A stretch of DNA of 64,000 bases from Hordeum vulgare subsp. vulgare (Eukaryota; Streptophyta; Magnoliopsida; Poales; Poaceae): contig NC_058522.1 of the NCBI RefSeq assembly GCF_904849725.1, forward strand, positions 432,355,529 through 432,419,528. The letters are read 5' to 3'. The notes under the pieces were generated by a model. It did no database searches, was not told the origin of the DNA, and saw nothing but the letters and a program-made list of their open reading frames with translations. Positions 1-9,878 of this stretch are shown in pieces (within the stretch, counting starts at the first letter, position 1; each line of letters begins with the position of its first letter). Position numbers and translations under genes: made by a program.

Positions 1-2
1 CA

Positions 3-1335
3 CAAGTTCAAGGAGTTGACTACGATGAGACATTCTCACCCGTAGTGAATCATGTTAGCAATAGCTGCATTTTTCGATTATGAAATCTGGCAGATGGATG
101 TTAAAACGGCGTTCCTTAACGGTTTCCTTAAGGAAGAGTTGTATATGATGCAACCCGAAGGTTTTGTCGATCCTAAGAATGCTAACAAGGTGTGCAAGCT
201 CCAGCGATCCATTTATGGGCTGGTGCAAGCATCTCGGAGTTGGAACAAACGCTTTGATGAGGTGATCAAAGCATTTGGGTTTATACAAGTGGTTGGAGAA
301 TCTTGTATTTACAAGAAAGTGAGTGGGAGCTCTGTGGCGTTTCTAATATTATATGTGGATGACATATTGCTGATTGGAAACAACGTAGAGTTTTTGGAGA
401 GCATAAAGGATTACTTGAATAAAAGTTTCTCTATGAAGGACCTAGGAGAAGCTGCTTACATTCTAGGCATTAAGATCTACAGGGATAGATCGAAACGCCT
501 GATAGGACTTTCACAAAGCACATACCTTGATAAAGTTTTGAAGAGGTTCAAAATGGAACAGTCCAAGAAAGGGTTCTTGCCAGTTTTACAAGGTACGAGA
601 TTGAGTAAGACTCAGTGCCCAACAACTGATGAGGATAGAGAGCATATGAGCACAGTCCCCTATGCTTCAGCCATAGGTTCTATCATGTATGCAATGCTGT
701 GCACTAGACCGGACGTTAGCTTGGCCATAGGTATGGCAGGCAGGTTCCAGAGTAATCCAGGAGTGGATCACTGGACGGCGGTCAAGAATATCCTGAAGTA
801 CCTCAAAAGGACTAAGGAGATGTTTCTCGTGTATGGAGGTGACGCAGAGCTCGCCGTAAAGGGTTACGTCGATGCAAGCTTTGACACAGATCCGGACGAC
901 TCTAAGTCGCAGACCGGATACGTATTTATTCTCAATGGGGGTGCGGTAAGCTGGTGCAGTTCCAAGCAAAGCGTCGTAGCAGATTATACATGTGAAGCGG
1001 AATACATGGCTGCCTCGGAGGCGGCTAAGGAGGGTGTCTGGATGAAGCAGTTCATGACGGATCTTGGAGTAGTGCCAAGCGCACTGAATCCAATAACCTT
1101 GTTCTATGACAACACGGGTGCCATTGCCCTAGCAAAGGAACCACGCTTTCACAAGAAGTCCAGACACATCAAACGACGCTGCAACCTCATCCGCGACTAC
1201 ATCGAGGGAGAGGACGTAAATATATGCAAAGTGCACACGGATCTGAATGTAGCAAACCCGCTGACTAAACCTCTTCCACGAGCAAAGCAAGATCAACACC
1301 AAAACTGTATGGGTGTTAGATTTATTACAATGTAA
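3..1335 (+). pseudogene. copia pol: reverse transcriptase and RNase H, frameshifted
   Basis: Last part of a copia polyprotein. From base 52 to the stop at 1333-1335 the frame is open for 427 codons. It carries the RT palm (WQMDVKTAFLNG near residue 17, YVDD near residue 101) and an RNase H with its acidic residues visible: YVDASFD, CEAEYMAA and FYDNTGAIALAKEP. It ends with NPLTKPLPRAK, the usual copia C terminus. The preceding RT codons (QVQGVDYDETFSPV) lie in frame 3, whereas the rest is in frame 1. Comparison with the second copia copy (49120-49200, other strand) shows a net loss of 17 nt around base 43. The ATG at 52 is an internal methionine, not a real start. The element cannot make a full polyprotein from this copy. 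Confidence 0.92.
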
Positions 1336-1372
1336 TTCACATGATGATGTGAGGGCTAGATTATTGACTCTA

Positions 1373-1387
1373 GTGCAAGTGGGAGAC
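1373..1387 (+). other. Polypurine tract of the copia element
   Basis: GTGCAAGTGGGAGAC directly abuts the LTR start TGTTGG at 1388. This is where plus-strand DNA synthesis is primed during reverse transcription. Confidence 0.85.
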
Positions 1388-3208
1388 TGTTGGAATTATG
1401 CCCTAGAGACAATAATAAATACAGTTATTATTATAAATCCTGTATCAAGATAATCGTTTATTATCCATGCTATAATTGTATTGAATGAAGACTTATATAC
1501 ATGTGTGGATACATAGACAAAACACTGTCTCTAGCAAGCCTCTAGTTGGCTAGCCAGTTGATCAAAGATACTCAGGGTCTTCTGATTATGAACAAGGTGT
1601 TGTTGCTTGATAACTGGATCACGTCATTAGGAGAATCACGTGATGGACTAGACCCAAACTAATAGACGTAGCATATGGATCGTGTCATTTTGTTGCTACT
1701 ATTTTCTGCGTGTCAAGTATTTGTTCCTATGACCATGAGATCATATAACTCACTGACACCGGAGGAATGCTTTGTGTGTATCAAACGTCGCAACGTAACT
1801 GGGTGACTATAAAGATGCTCTACAGGTATCTCCGAAGGTGTTCATTGAGTTATTATGGATCGAGACTGGGATTTGTCACTCCGTGTGACGGAGAGGTATC
1901 TCAGGGCCCACTCGGTAATACAACATCACACACAAGCCTTGCAAGCAATGTGACTTAGTGTAAGTTGTGGGATCTTGTATTATGGAACGAGTAAAGAGAC
2001 TTGCCGGTAAACGAGATTGAAATAGGTATGCGGATACTTACGATCGAATCTCGGGCAAGTAACATACCGAAGGACAAAGGGAATGACATACGGGATTATA
2101 TGAATCCTTGGCACTGAGGTTCAAATGATAAGATCTTTGTAGAATATGTGGGATCCAATATGGGCATCCAGGTCCCGCTATTGGATATTGACCGAGGAGT
2201 CACTCGGGTCATGTCTACATAGTTCTCGAACCCGCAGGGTCTGCACACTTAAGGTTCGACGTTGTTTTATGCTTATTTGAGTTATATGGTTGGTTACCGA
2301 ATGTTGTTCGGAGTCTCGGATGAGATCACAGACGTCACGAGGGTTTCCGGAATGGTCCGGAAACGAAGACTGATATATAGGATGACCTCATTTCATTACC
2401 GGAAGGTTTTCGGAGATACCGGGAATTTACCGGGAATGACGAATGGGTTCCGGGTGTTCACCGGGGGGGGGGGGGGCAACCCACCCCGGGGAAGCCCATA
2501 GGCCTTGGGGCTGGCGCACCAGCCCTTAGTGGGCTGGTGAGACAGCCCAAGAAGGTCCTATGCGCCATAGGAAGAAAATCAAAGAGAAAAAAAAGAGGAG
2601 GTGGGAAAAAGGGGAAGGACTCCTCCTTCCAAACCTAGTTGGATTCGGTTTGGAAGGGGAGGACTCCCCCCCTTTGGCTCGGCCGACCCCCTTGAGGGTC
2701 CTTGGACCCCAAGGCAAGGCTCCCCCTCTTTCCCCTATATATACGGAGGTTTTAGGGCTGATTTGAGACAACTTTGCCACGACAGCCCGACCACATATCT
2801 CCATGGTTTTGCCTCTAGATCGTGTTTCTGCGGAGCTCGGGCGGAGCCCTGCTGAGATTAGATCACCACCAACCTCCGGAGCGCCGTCACGCTGCCGGAG
2901 AACTCATCTACCTCTCCGTCTCTCTTGCTGGATCAAGAAGGCCGAGATAATCGTCGAGTTGTACGTGTGCTGAACGCGGAAGTGCCGTCCGTTCGGCACT
3001 AGATCGTGGGACTGATCGCGGGACGGTTCGCGGGGCGGATCGAGGGACATGAGGACGTTCCACTACATCAACCGCGTTCACTAACGCTTCTGCTGTGTGA
3101 TCTACAAGGGTACGTAGATCGAATATCCCCTCTCGTAGATGGACATCACCATGATAGTTCTTCGTGCGCGTAGGAAATTTTTTGTTTCCCATGCGGCGTG
3201 CCCCAACA
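1388..3208 (+). repeat. 3' LTR of the copia element (1821 bp)
   Basis: The LTR begins TGTTGGAATT and ends CCCCAACA, so it has TG...CA ends. Its length and sequence match the solo LTR at 23619-25412 and the minus-strand LTR at 45991-47797. It contains a TATA box at 2735-2744 and a run of 14 G at 2463-2476, which is a likely site of sequencing or assembly error. Short open frames across 2260-2855 are LTR sequence, not genes. Confidence 0.95.
2735..2744 (+). promoter_or_regulatory. TATA box of the copia LTR promoter
   Basis: CTATATATAC follows a C-rich stretch. The same element occurs at the same place in the solo LTR (24951-24960) and, inverted, at 46452-46461. It is the likely U3 core promoter; the start site lies downstream within the LTR. 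Confidence 0.7.
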
Positions 3209-5001
3209 ACTGTATCATCCATGCTAGTTTATTTTCTTTTTCTCGTTTTCTTTTCGTGTGTCTGTCTAGTTGAGAAAACCCAAAAAGATTTTATTTTCTT
3301 CTTTTGCTTGTTGGGAGCTTTCCCATGTAAATAGTTTTCTTTTTCTTTGGGTCAAGGTAGAAGACCATGGTTACAATGTTTACTGGCTCTCGCATGCATA
3401 GAGCCATACTACTTTGTCTTCTCCTTTGTGTTTGCCTGCAGATTCCAGCTTTATTCCAATGCACGAGCACTCTTATTATTGTTCACATCATTCAGTCATG
3501 CAAGTGAAAGGCAATAATGCCGATATATTATAAGTGACTGAGCCTAGAAAAGTTGGTATGAACTCGATCTATTTTGTTTTTGTAAATATGACTAGCTCAC
3601 TGTTCCTAGTTCAGCTTTGTTGTGAGAGAAACATGTTTGCAATGACAACTTAGAGGTCATAGTTGTTGATACCATGCTTAATTAGCTAGGAGCTTATAAT
3701 GGTTTGCCTTGGTTGCCAACATGAATGTTGAGATGACTATGATGTAGTATGATAGGATGGTATCCTCCTTTGAATGTTTCAAGTGGCTTGACATGGCGCA
3801 TGATCACGCATGTAGTTGAAACAAAATCAACATAGCCTCTATGACATTCATGTTCATGGTGATTTGTGTCCTACTCATGCTTGCACTCAATGTTGGGTAA
3901 TCTCAATGCATTTTGATGACTGTTGTCGCTCTCTAGTTGGTCGCTTCCCAGTCTTTTGCTAGCCTTCACTTGTACTAAGAGGGAATACTGCTTGTGCATC
4001 CACTTCCATAAACCCAAAGTTGTTCCAGATGAGTCCACCATACCTACCTATGTGCGGTATCTACCTGTCGTTCCAAGTAAATTTGCATGTGCCACTCTCT
4101 AAACCTTCAAGAAATAATCTGTTTTGCTTGTCCGAACCGCTCATGTGGTGACATGGGGCTATTAGTATCTTCCATGCTAGGCGTGTTGTCCTCAATATGT
4201 GTTTATTCACTATCATTCACGAGAAAGGGGCCAGTATTTGGAATTCCCAGTTCCATGCTCAAATTGAAAAGATAATTGCAAACAAAACTCCCCCTGGATT
4301 GATGTTGGTATGGACGGTACCCGAGGATTCGGCTAGCCGTGGAGTGTGATTGATTGGTGGTGGGGGAGTCAAAACTTTACTTTTCTGTTTGGGAACCGCC
4401 TATAGCATGTGTAGCGTGGAAGATGGTGAGAACTCTTAGTCATTGCGTTGACAATGAAAGCATGCCACCCAAAATTATTATCCCTGTTTTCAAAGCTTGA
4501 GCTCTGGCACCTCTGCAAATCAATGCTTCCCTCTGCGATGGGCCTGTCTATTTATGTTCCTGTTGAGTCATCCTCCTCTTACAAAAGCACCAATTAGAGA
4601 GCACCTCTCTCATTTTTATGCTTTGCTTTTAACTGTGTTGAGTATGACTGTGGCTGGATCTTCTTTGCCATGAATTACAATGTTTAGTCAGCCCTTGGTC
4701 TTTGAAGGTGGTGCGCATTTATGTTTTGCGGTCTCAGAAAGAGCTAGCGAGATACCATCTATTTGTACTGCTTCATGATTGTTTTGATTGAAGTGTTGAC
4801 GTTCGAGACTTATTATTATTTGCTCGCTAGTTGATTATGCCATTGATATGAGTTTACCGTGAGACCTAAATGTCATTTGCTTATGTGGTTTGCTTGTGAT
4901 CTTTCTGGAAATCTGGATATGAGTTAGACATAGTTGCAACAACAAGATCAAACAGAGTTCGTCAAAGTTTTTCTTTTGTCTCTTTCAGTTTGTCAACTGA
5001 A

Positions 5002-5019
5002 TTGCTTGAGGACAAGTAA
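5002..5019 (+). other. Hairpin just upstream of the terminal polypurine tract
   Basis: A 7-bp stem (TTGCTTG with CAAGTAA, one G-T pair) closes an AGGA loop, 6 nt before the polypurine tract. Equivalent hairpins with the same loop precede the tract at 14427-14444, 35475-35490 and 41614-41631. Confidence 0.65.
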
Positions 5020-5025
5020 GGCTTT

Positions 5026-5039
5026 AAGCTTGGGGGAGT
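5026..5039 (+). other. Polypurine tract, + gypsy remnant
   Basis: AAGCTTGGGGGAGT immediately precedes the LTR start TGATACG at 5040. The identical 14-mer, reversed, adjoins the LTR at 14407-14420. Confidence 0.85.
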
Positions 5040-5500
5040 TGATACGCCTCCGTCGTATCTACTTTTCCGAACTCTTTTGCCCTTGTTTTGGACTCTAATT
5101 TGCATGATTTGAATGGAACTAATCTAGACTAAAGCTGTTTTCAGCAGATTTGCCATGGTGTTGTTTTTGTGCAGAAATAAAGTTCTCGGAATGACCTGAA
5201 AATATACGAGGAATTTTTATGGAATATATGGAAAATACCTGCGCAAAGATCCACCGGAGGAGGTGAGCCAGTGGGCCACAAGCCCAGGAGGAGCGACCAC
5301 CCCCCTGGCCGCGCCTACCAGGCTTGTGGGGCCCACGTTGTTCCACCGCCTCCAATCTCAGCTCTATTTAGTCCGTCTCGCCCGGGAAAAAAATTAAGGA
5401 GAAGAGTTCGTCGCGTTTTACGATACGGAGGCGACGCCACCTCCTGGTCTTCATCTGGAGGGCAGATCTGGACTCTTCGGAGCCCAGATCCACCGAAGAT
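5040..5500 (+). repeat. Truncated gypsy LTR (+ orientation)
   Basis: The LTR begins TGATACGCCTCC and matches the start of LTR 12326-14406 in reverse. It includes the GC-rich stem-loop (about 5277-5330). Near 5500 the sequence turns into its own reverse complement, so the LTR 3' part is missing. Confidence 0.85.
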
Positions 5501-5756
5501 GATGACCATGGCGCCGATATCCCCTCTCCGGAGCCCAGAACGGACTCCAGATCTGCCCTCCAGATGAAGAACAGGAGGTGGCGGCGCCTCCGTATCGTAA
5601 AACGCGATGAACTCTCCTCCTTGATTTTTTCCTGGCGAGATGGACTAAATAGAGCTGGAATTGGAGGCAGTGGAGTGTTGTGGGATCCACAAGCCTGCCA
5701 GGCGCGACCAGGGGGCCCCGCGCCTGGTGGGCTTGTGGGCTCACGGCTCCACTTCC
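5500..5756 (-). repeat. Truncated gypsy LTR (- orientation) at the inverted junction
   Basis: This is LTR middle sequence including the stem-loop 5687-5738. It lacks both LTR ends. On its right it joins internal sequence at about 5757, skipping the expected first 200 bp of the LTR, the polypurine tract and about 1.2 kb of 3' non-coding sequence. So this copy also carries an internal deletion. Confidence 0.75.
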
Positions 5757-6375
5757 TTCACGTGAACATGAATATCATAGAGGCTATGTTGATTTTGTTT
5801 CAACTACATGCGTGATCATGCGCCAAGTCAAGCCACTTGAATCATTCAAAGGAGGATACCATCCTATCATACTACATCATAGTCATCTCAAAATTCATGT
5901 GGGCAACCAAGACAAACCATTATAAGCTCCTAGCTAATTAAGCATGGCATCAGAAACTATGATCTCTAAGTTGTCATTGCAAACATGTTTCTCTCACAAC
6001 AAAGCTGAACTAGGAACAGTGAGCCAGTCATATTTACAAAAACAAAACAGATCGAGCTCATACCAGCTTTTCCAGGCTCAGTCACTTCATAATATATCGT
6101 CATTATTGCCTTTCACTTGCACGACCGAATGATGTGAACAATAATAAGAATGCTCGTGCATTGGACTAAGCTGGAATCTGCAAGCAAACACAAAGGAGAA
6201 GACAAAGTAATATGGCTCTTTAACAGATAAATAGGTATGCATGCGAGAGCCACTAAACATTGTAACCATGGTATTCTACCTTGACCCAAATAAAAAGAAA
6301 ACTATCTACACGGGAAAGCTCCGAACAAGCAAAAGAAGAAAAAGAAAATCTTTTTGGTTTTCTCTAACTAGACAG

Positions 6376-7928
6376 TGTTGCGGCAACAAAAGTCCTTCCC
6401 TGGCGCGTACGATTTCTTCTTGTTACTTCTCTGGTTTGCGTTGGTTTTTCCCTTGAAGAGGAAAGGGTGATACAGTACCGGAGCAGTATGTATTTCCCTC
6501 AGTTTGAGAACCAAGGTATCGAACCAAAAAGAGGGCGTCGTCAAGTCCAAAGTACCTGCGCAAAAACAAACAAGCTTGCACCCAACGCTTCAAACGGGTT
6601 GTCAATCCCTTCAAGATTGTTTGCAAAGTGAGATCTGAAGGCGGAAATTGCAACGAAGTAAAAAGTGTAAGGCTGAAAATATGGTGTGGAGTAGACCCTG
6701 GGGGCCATAGTGTTCACTAGAGGCTTCTCTCAAAATAGCAAGTATTACGGTGGGTGAACAAATTATTGTCGAGCAATTGATAGAATCGTGCAAAGTCATG
6801 ACGATATCTAAGGCAATGATCTAGCATATAGGCATCACATCCGATACAAGTAGACCGATACTTTCTGCATCTACTACTATTACTCCACACATCGACCGCT
6901 ATCCAGCATGCATCTAGTGTATTGAGGTCATGACGAACAGAGTAACACTTTAAGCAAGATGACATGATGTAGAGGGATAATCTCAAACCAATGATGAAAA
7001 CCCCATCTTTTTACCCTTGATGGCCACAACACGATACGTGCCTCGCTACCCCTTCTGTCACTGGGTGAGGTCACCGCACGGTATGGACCCAAAACCAAGC
7101 ACTTCTCCCATGGCAAGAATCATAGATCTAGTTGGCCAAACAAAACCCACAACTCGAAGAGAATTACAAGGATATGAAATCATGCATAAGAGAGATTAGA
7201 AGAAACTCAAATAAGATTCATAGATAATCTGATCATAAATCCACAATTCATCGGATCTCGACAAACACACCGCAAAAGAATATTACATCGAATAGATCTC
7301 CATGAAGATCATGGAGAACTTTGTATTGAAGATCCAAGAGAGAGAAGAAGCCATCTAGTTATTAGCTATGGACCCATAGGTCTCTGGTGAACTACTCACG
7401 CATCATCGGAGAGGTCATGGTGTTCATGAAGATGCCCTCCGTGTCCGAATCTCCCCTCCGGCAGGGCACCAGGACGTGCCCCAGATGGGATCTTGCGGAG
7501 ACAGAAGCTTGCGGCGGCGGAAAAGTAATTGCGATGCTCCCTTGATTTTTTTGGGAATATTTGGGAATTTATAGGCGCAAGATATAGGTCAGGGGACCTC
7601 TAGGGGGCCCACAAGCCTGCATGGCGCGGCCCCCCTGGCCGCAGGGTGGGGGCTTGTGGGGGCCCTAGGGCTTTTCTGGCTTGGCCCACAAGCTCTCCGA
7701 TCTTCTTCTGTTCCAGAAAAAAAACTTTACGGGGATTTTCTTCCGCTTCGACTCCGTTTCAAAATCTCCTCTGAAAGGGGTCAAAACATGGAAAACAGGA
7801 ATTTGCACTTGGCACTGGATTAATAAGTTAGTCCCAGAAAATAAATAAAAGGCATGCAAAACATCCAAAGTTTGACAAGATAATAGCATGAAACCATAAA
7901 AAATTATAGATACGTTGGAGACGTATTA
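6376..7928 (-). repeat. Solo gypsy LTR (1553 bp) with 5-bp target duplication
   Basis: The insertion is flanked by GACAG at 6371-6375 and 7929-7933. The uninterrupted site is visible in the inverted arm near 3256-3280. On the minus strand the LTR starts TAATACGTCTCC (a G-to-A change in the usual TGATACG) and ends GCCGCAACA. It is related to the LTRs at 36340 and 41652 and carries the GC-rich stem-loop at 7608-7660. No internal sequence remains, so it is a product of LTR-LTR recombination. Confidence 0.88.
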
Positions 7929-8055
7929 GACAGACACACGAAAAGAAAACGAGAAAAATAAAATAAACTAGCATGGATGATACAGTGGCAAAGTGTGAAC
8001 ACCGACGAACAAAGTGAAAGCATAAGCGAGAATGTAAAGTCAGTGAGAAACACAT

Positions 8056-8085
8056 ACTCCCCCAAGCTTAGGCTTTTGGCCTAAG
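8056..8085 (-). other. Internal hairpin plus polypurine module
   Basis: On the minus strand a 7-bp perfect stem (CTTAGGC with GCCTAAG, 5-nt loop) is followed by AAGCTTGGGGGAGT (8069 to 8056). That 14-mer is identical to the terminal polypurine tract of the family. The module starts about 6 nt after the stop codon of the second ORF. It may act as a central polypurine tract; that role is inferred. Confidence 0.65.
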
Positions 8086-8090
8086 TTGGT

Positions 8091-9120
8091 CTACTCCCAA
8101 GGATGGTATGGGTGATACCCAAAATCATAATGAGGGTTGTACGGGAGCGCTGCAGCCACTGCCTGAATAGCTGCCTCACGGAGACGAGTAGCCTTTTCCT
8201 CCCTCTCATACTCCTCTGCCTCTCCTCTGGTTATGTAATATCTCCGTTTTACCTGAAAGTCAAAGAAGGCAGGAGCAGGAAGGGTAATATGGAAAACATG
8301 CTGCCGGTTAAATATCAAACAGTATAGGAGGGATTCATCATCCCTCTCAAGGAACTGATAGCGTGTCAAAGCGGTGCAATCAAGGAAAGTTGTATTAAGC
8401 GGGTGATCTCCTTCGCGGATGGGTACTCCAAGAAAATTTGCTATGCGAGTGGCATAGATCCCACCAAAGAAATCCCCTTCATTAGCATTATTATTCAGCC
8501 TCCTTGCTATAATAGCTCCCATGTTGAAACTTTTATCACCCGTTACTGCGCTCTTAAGAATACTAAGGTCGGGTGCGCAGAGGTGACAATGCTCAATCTT
8601 GCCATTAATGCATCTGCCTATGAACAGGGCAAAATAATGCAAGGCAGGAAAATGGATGCTCCCCATGGTAGCCTGTGTAATATCTCTAGTTTCTCCGACA
8701 GTTATACCAGAGAAAAAAAATCTCTAACTGAAGATTTAGGAGGATCATTGAGACTACCCCAAATAGGTATCTTGCAAATTCTATTGAAATCCTCTAAATC
8801 CATGGTATACAATTTGTCATAGAGATCGAACAGTACAGATGTATCACGGCCAACTGAAAAATTTGAATCTACGAACAAAAGAGGGAGTGAGAGCAACATA
8901 CTGTTCACATTTATCGGAGATGAATTCTTGAGTCCGACATTCTGAACAAGTGTATCAAACTCGTCTTTGAAACCTGCCTCAATCATGAATTCATTAGAAG
9001 GCCATTCACATGGTTGTACCTGTGCGTTCCTCGGTTGGTAAGGATCGGGCTCCCGAATCGCAAGACGGGGACCTCTCTTGCTTGAGGAACCACCATGATA
9101 GGTTTCTCCTGAACATCTTC
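8091..9120 (-). pseudogene. Second ORF (env position) of the gypsy element, copy 1
   Basis: A retrotransposon-specific protein of about 330 residues, downstream of gag-protease and separated from it by an LTR-like module. I do not recognise a catalytic motif. Conserved pieces shared with copy 2 (16333-17355) include GPRLAIREPDPYQ, NFSVGRD, GSIHFPALHYFALFIGR and FFDFQVKRRYYI. It resembles the plant retrotransposon ORFs often named 'putative plant transposon protein' or Athila ORF-1; this is from memory and not verified. There is a 1-nt insertion near the start (about 9105) and another frameshift near 8690. The C-terminal frame reaches its natural stop at 8091-8093 (HPWE end). Confidence 0.7.
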
Positions 9121-9489
9121 CTTTTCTGAAATTTTCAGTGACCCAAAGGAAAACTGAAAAAGGCTCAACTAAACTCGTAGCAACTACTCCCACAAGTGCC
9201 TAGAGGCCATATTACGCATCAAAACTACTTGGGACCAGTTAAAATTAGCATGCAAAGCTCAAGAACAGGGTCACCAAGGTAGCAAAAATACGCGAAGTAT
9301 AAGGCACGAGAGCAAAAACTAAATGAACCAATGGAGGAGTCACTTACCAAGGAGTAATTTCCCCAAAACAGTTCGGAGGATGGCGCTTTGAGCAAGGAGA
9401 TCGAAAATCCCAGCAAGAAGAGCAAGAACACGGGTTTGAGCTACGAAACAATTTTTTTCTGGAGGTAGGAGAAGCAGATGAGAGCTAGA

Positions 9490-9720
9490 ATGAGTGGAGG
9501 GGGTGCACGTGGGCCCCACAAGCCAGGTAGGCGCGACCAGGACTTGTGGCCCACTGGTGCAGCCCCCTGACTAGCTCTTCATCCTAGTATTTTTCAAAAA
9601 TTCCATAAAAAATCATACTTGATTTTCAGGACGTTCGGAGAACTTCTATTTTCGGGGTACTTTTCTACGGGATGCTAAAACAAAAAGCAGGGAAAACTAA
9701 ACTAAATCTATCATTTTGGT
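9490..9720 (-). repeat. LTR-like module inside the internal region, copy 1
   Basis: This stretch has the same order of landmarks as 14090-14330 of the family's own LTR: GGGCCCCACAAGC, a GC-rich loop, CTTGTGGCCCACTGG, then an AT-rich stretch and TTTCAGGACGTTC...GAGAACTT. It lies between protease and the second ORF, in the same orientation as the element. It could be a fossil LTR or an internal promoter/leader for the second ORF. Confidence 0.6.
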
Positions 9721-9878
9721 TCTAAGCAACCAAGGGTGAAAGCTTTAAACAGAGGTTTGTGACTCCTCGATTCATCCATCTCATGGTCATCGAAAGAAAT
9801 CCGTCACTGAGGTTGATCAAGTCTCCTTGACAAACGTTTTCGAATCACAAAAGAGAACGGAGAATTTTCGAATAGTCA
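9721..9878 (-). other. Short non-coding stretch between LTR-like module and protease
   Basis: No gene. This AT-rich sequence is conserved with 17960-18141 of copy 2, so it is part of the element. Confidence 0.6.

Larger units (their letters stand above)
1..3208 (+). mobile_element. BARE/Angela-type Ty1-copia retrotransposon, 3' part
   Basis: This is the right-hand part of a copia LTR retrotransposon: end of pol, polypurine tract and a 1.8-kb 3' LTR. The rest lies left of the window. The bases after the LTR are ACTGT. The inverted copy of the same host sequence (about 7984) reads straight through this site, so ACTGT is the expected 5-bp target duplication and the host is the gypsy remnant to the right. 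The LTR start TGTTGGAA and pol motifs fit the Triticeae BARE/Angela/WIS group; the exact family is not confirmed. Confidence 0.93.
3209..5500 (+). mobile_element. Athila-type gypsy element, 3' remnant on + strand
   Basis: This is the non-coding 3' part of the internal region (3209-5025), then a polypurine tract and the first 460 bp of an LTR. The sequence is the near reverse complement of 5757-7984 and 14421-16240, which belong to minus-strand members of the same family. The left end is cut by the copia element; the right end stops in mid-LTR at an inverted junction near 5500. No gene is present: open frames here are short and not conserved between copies. Confidence 0.85.
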
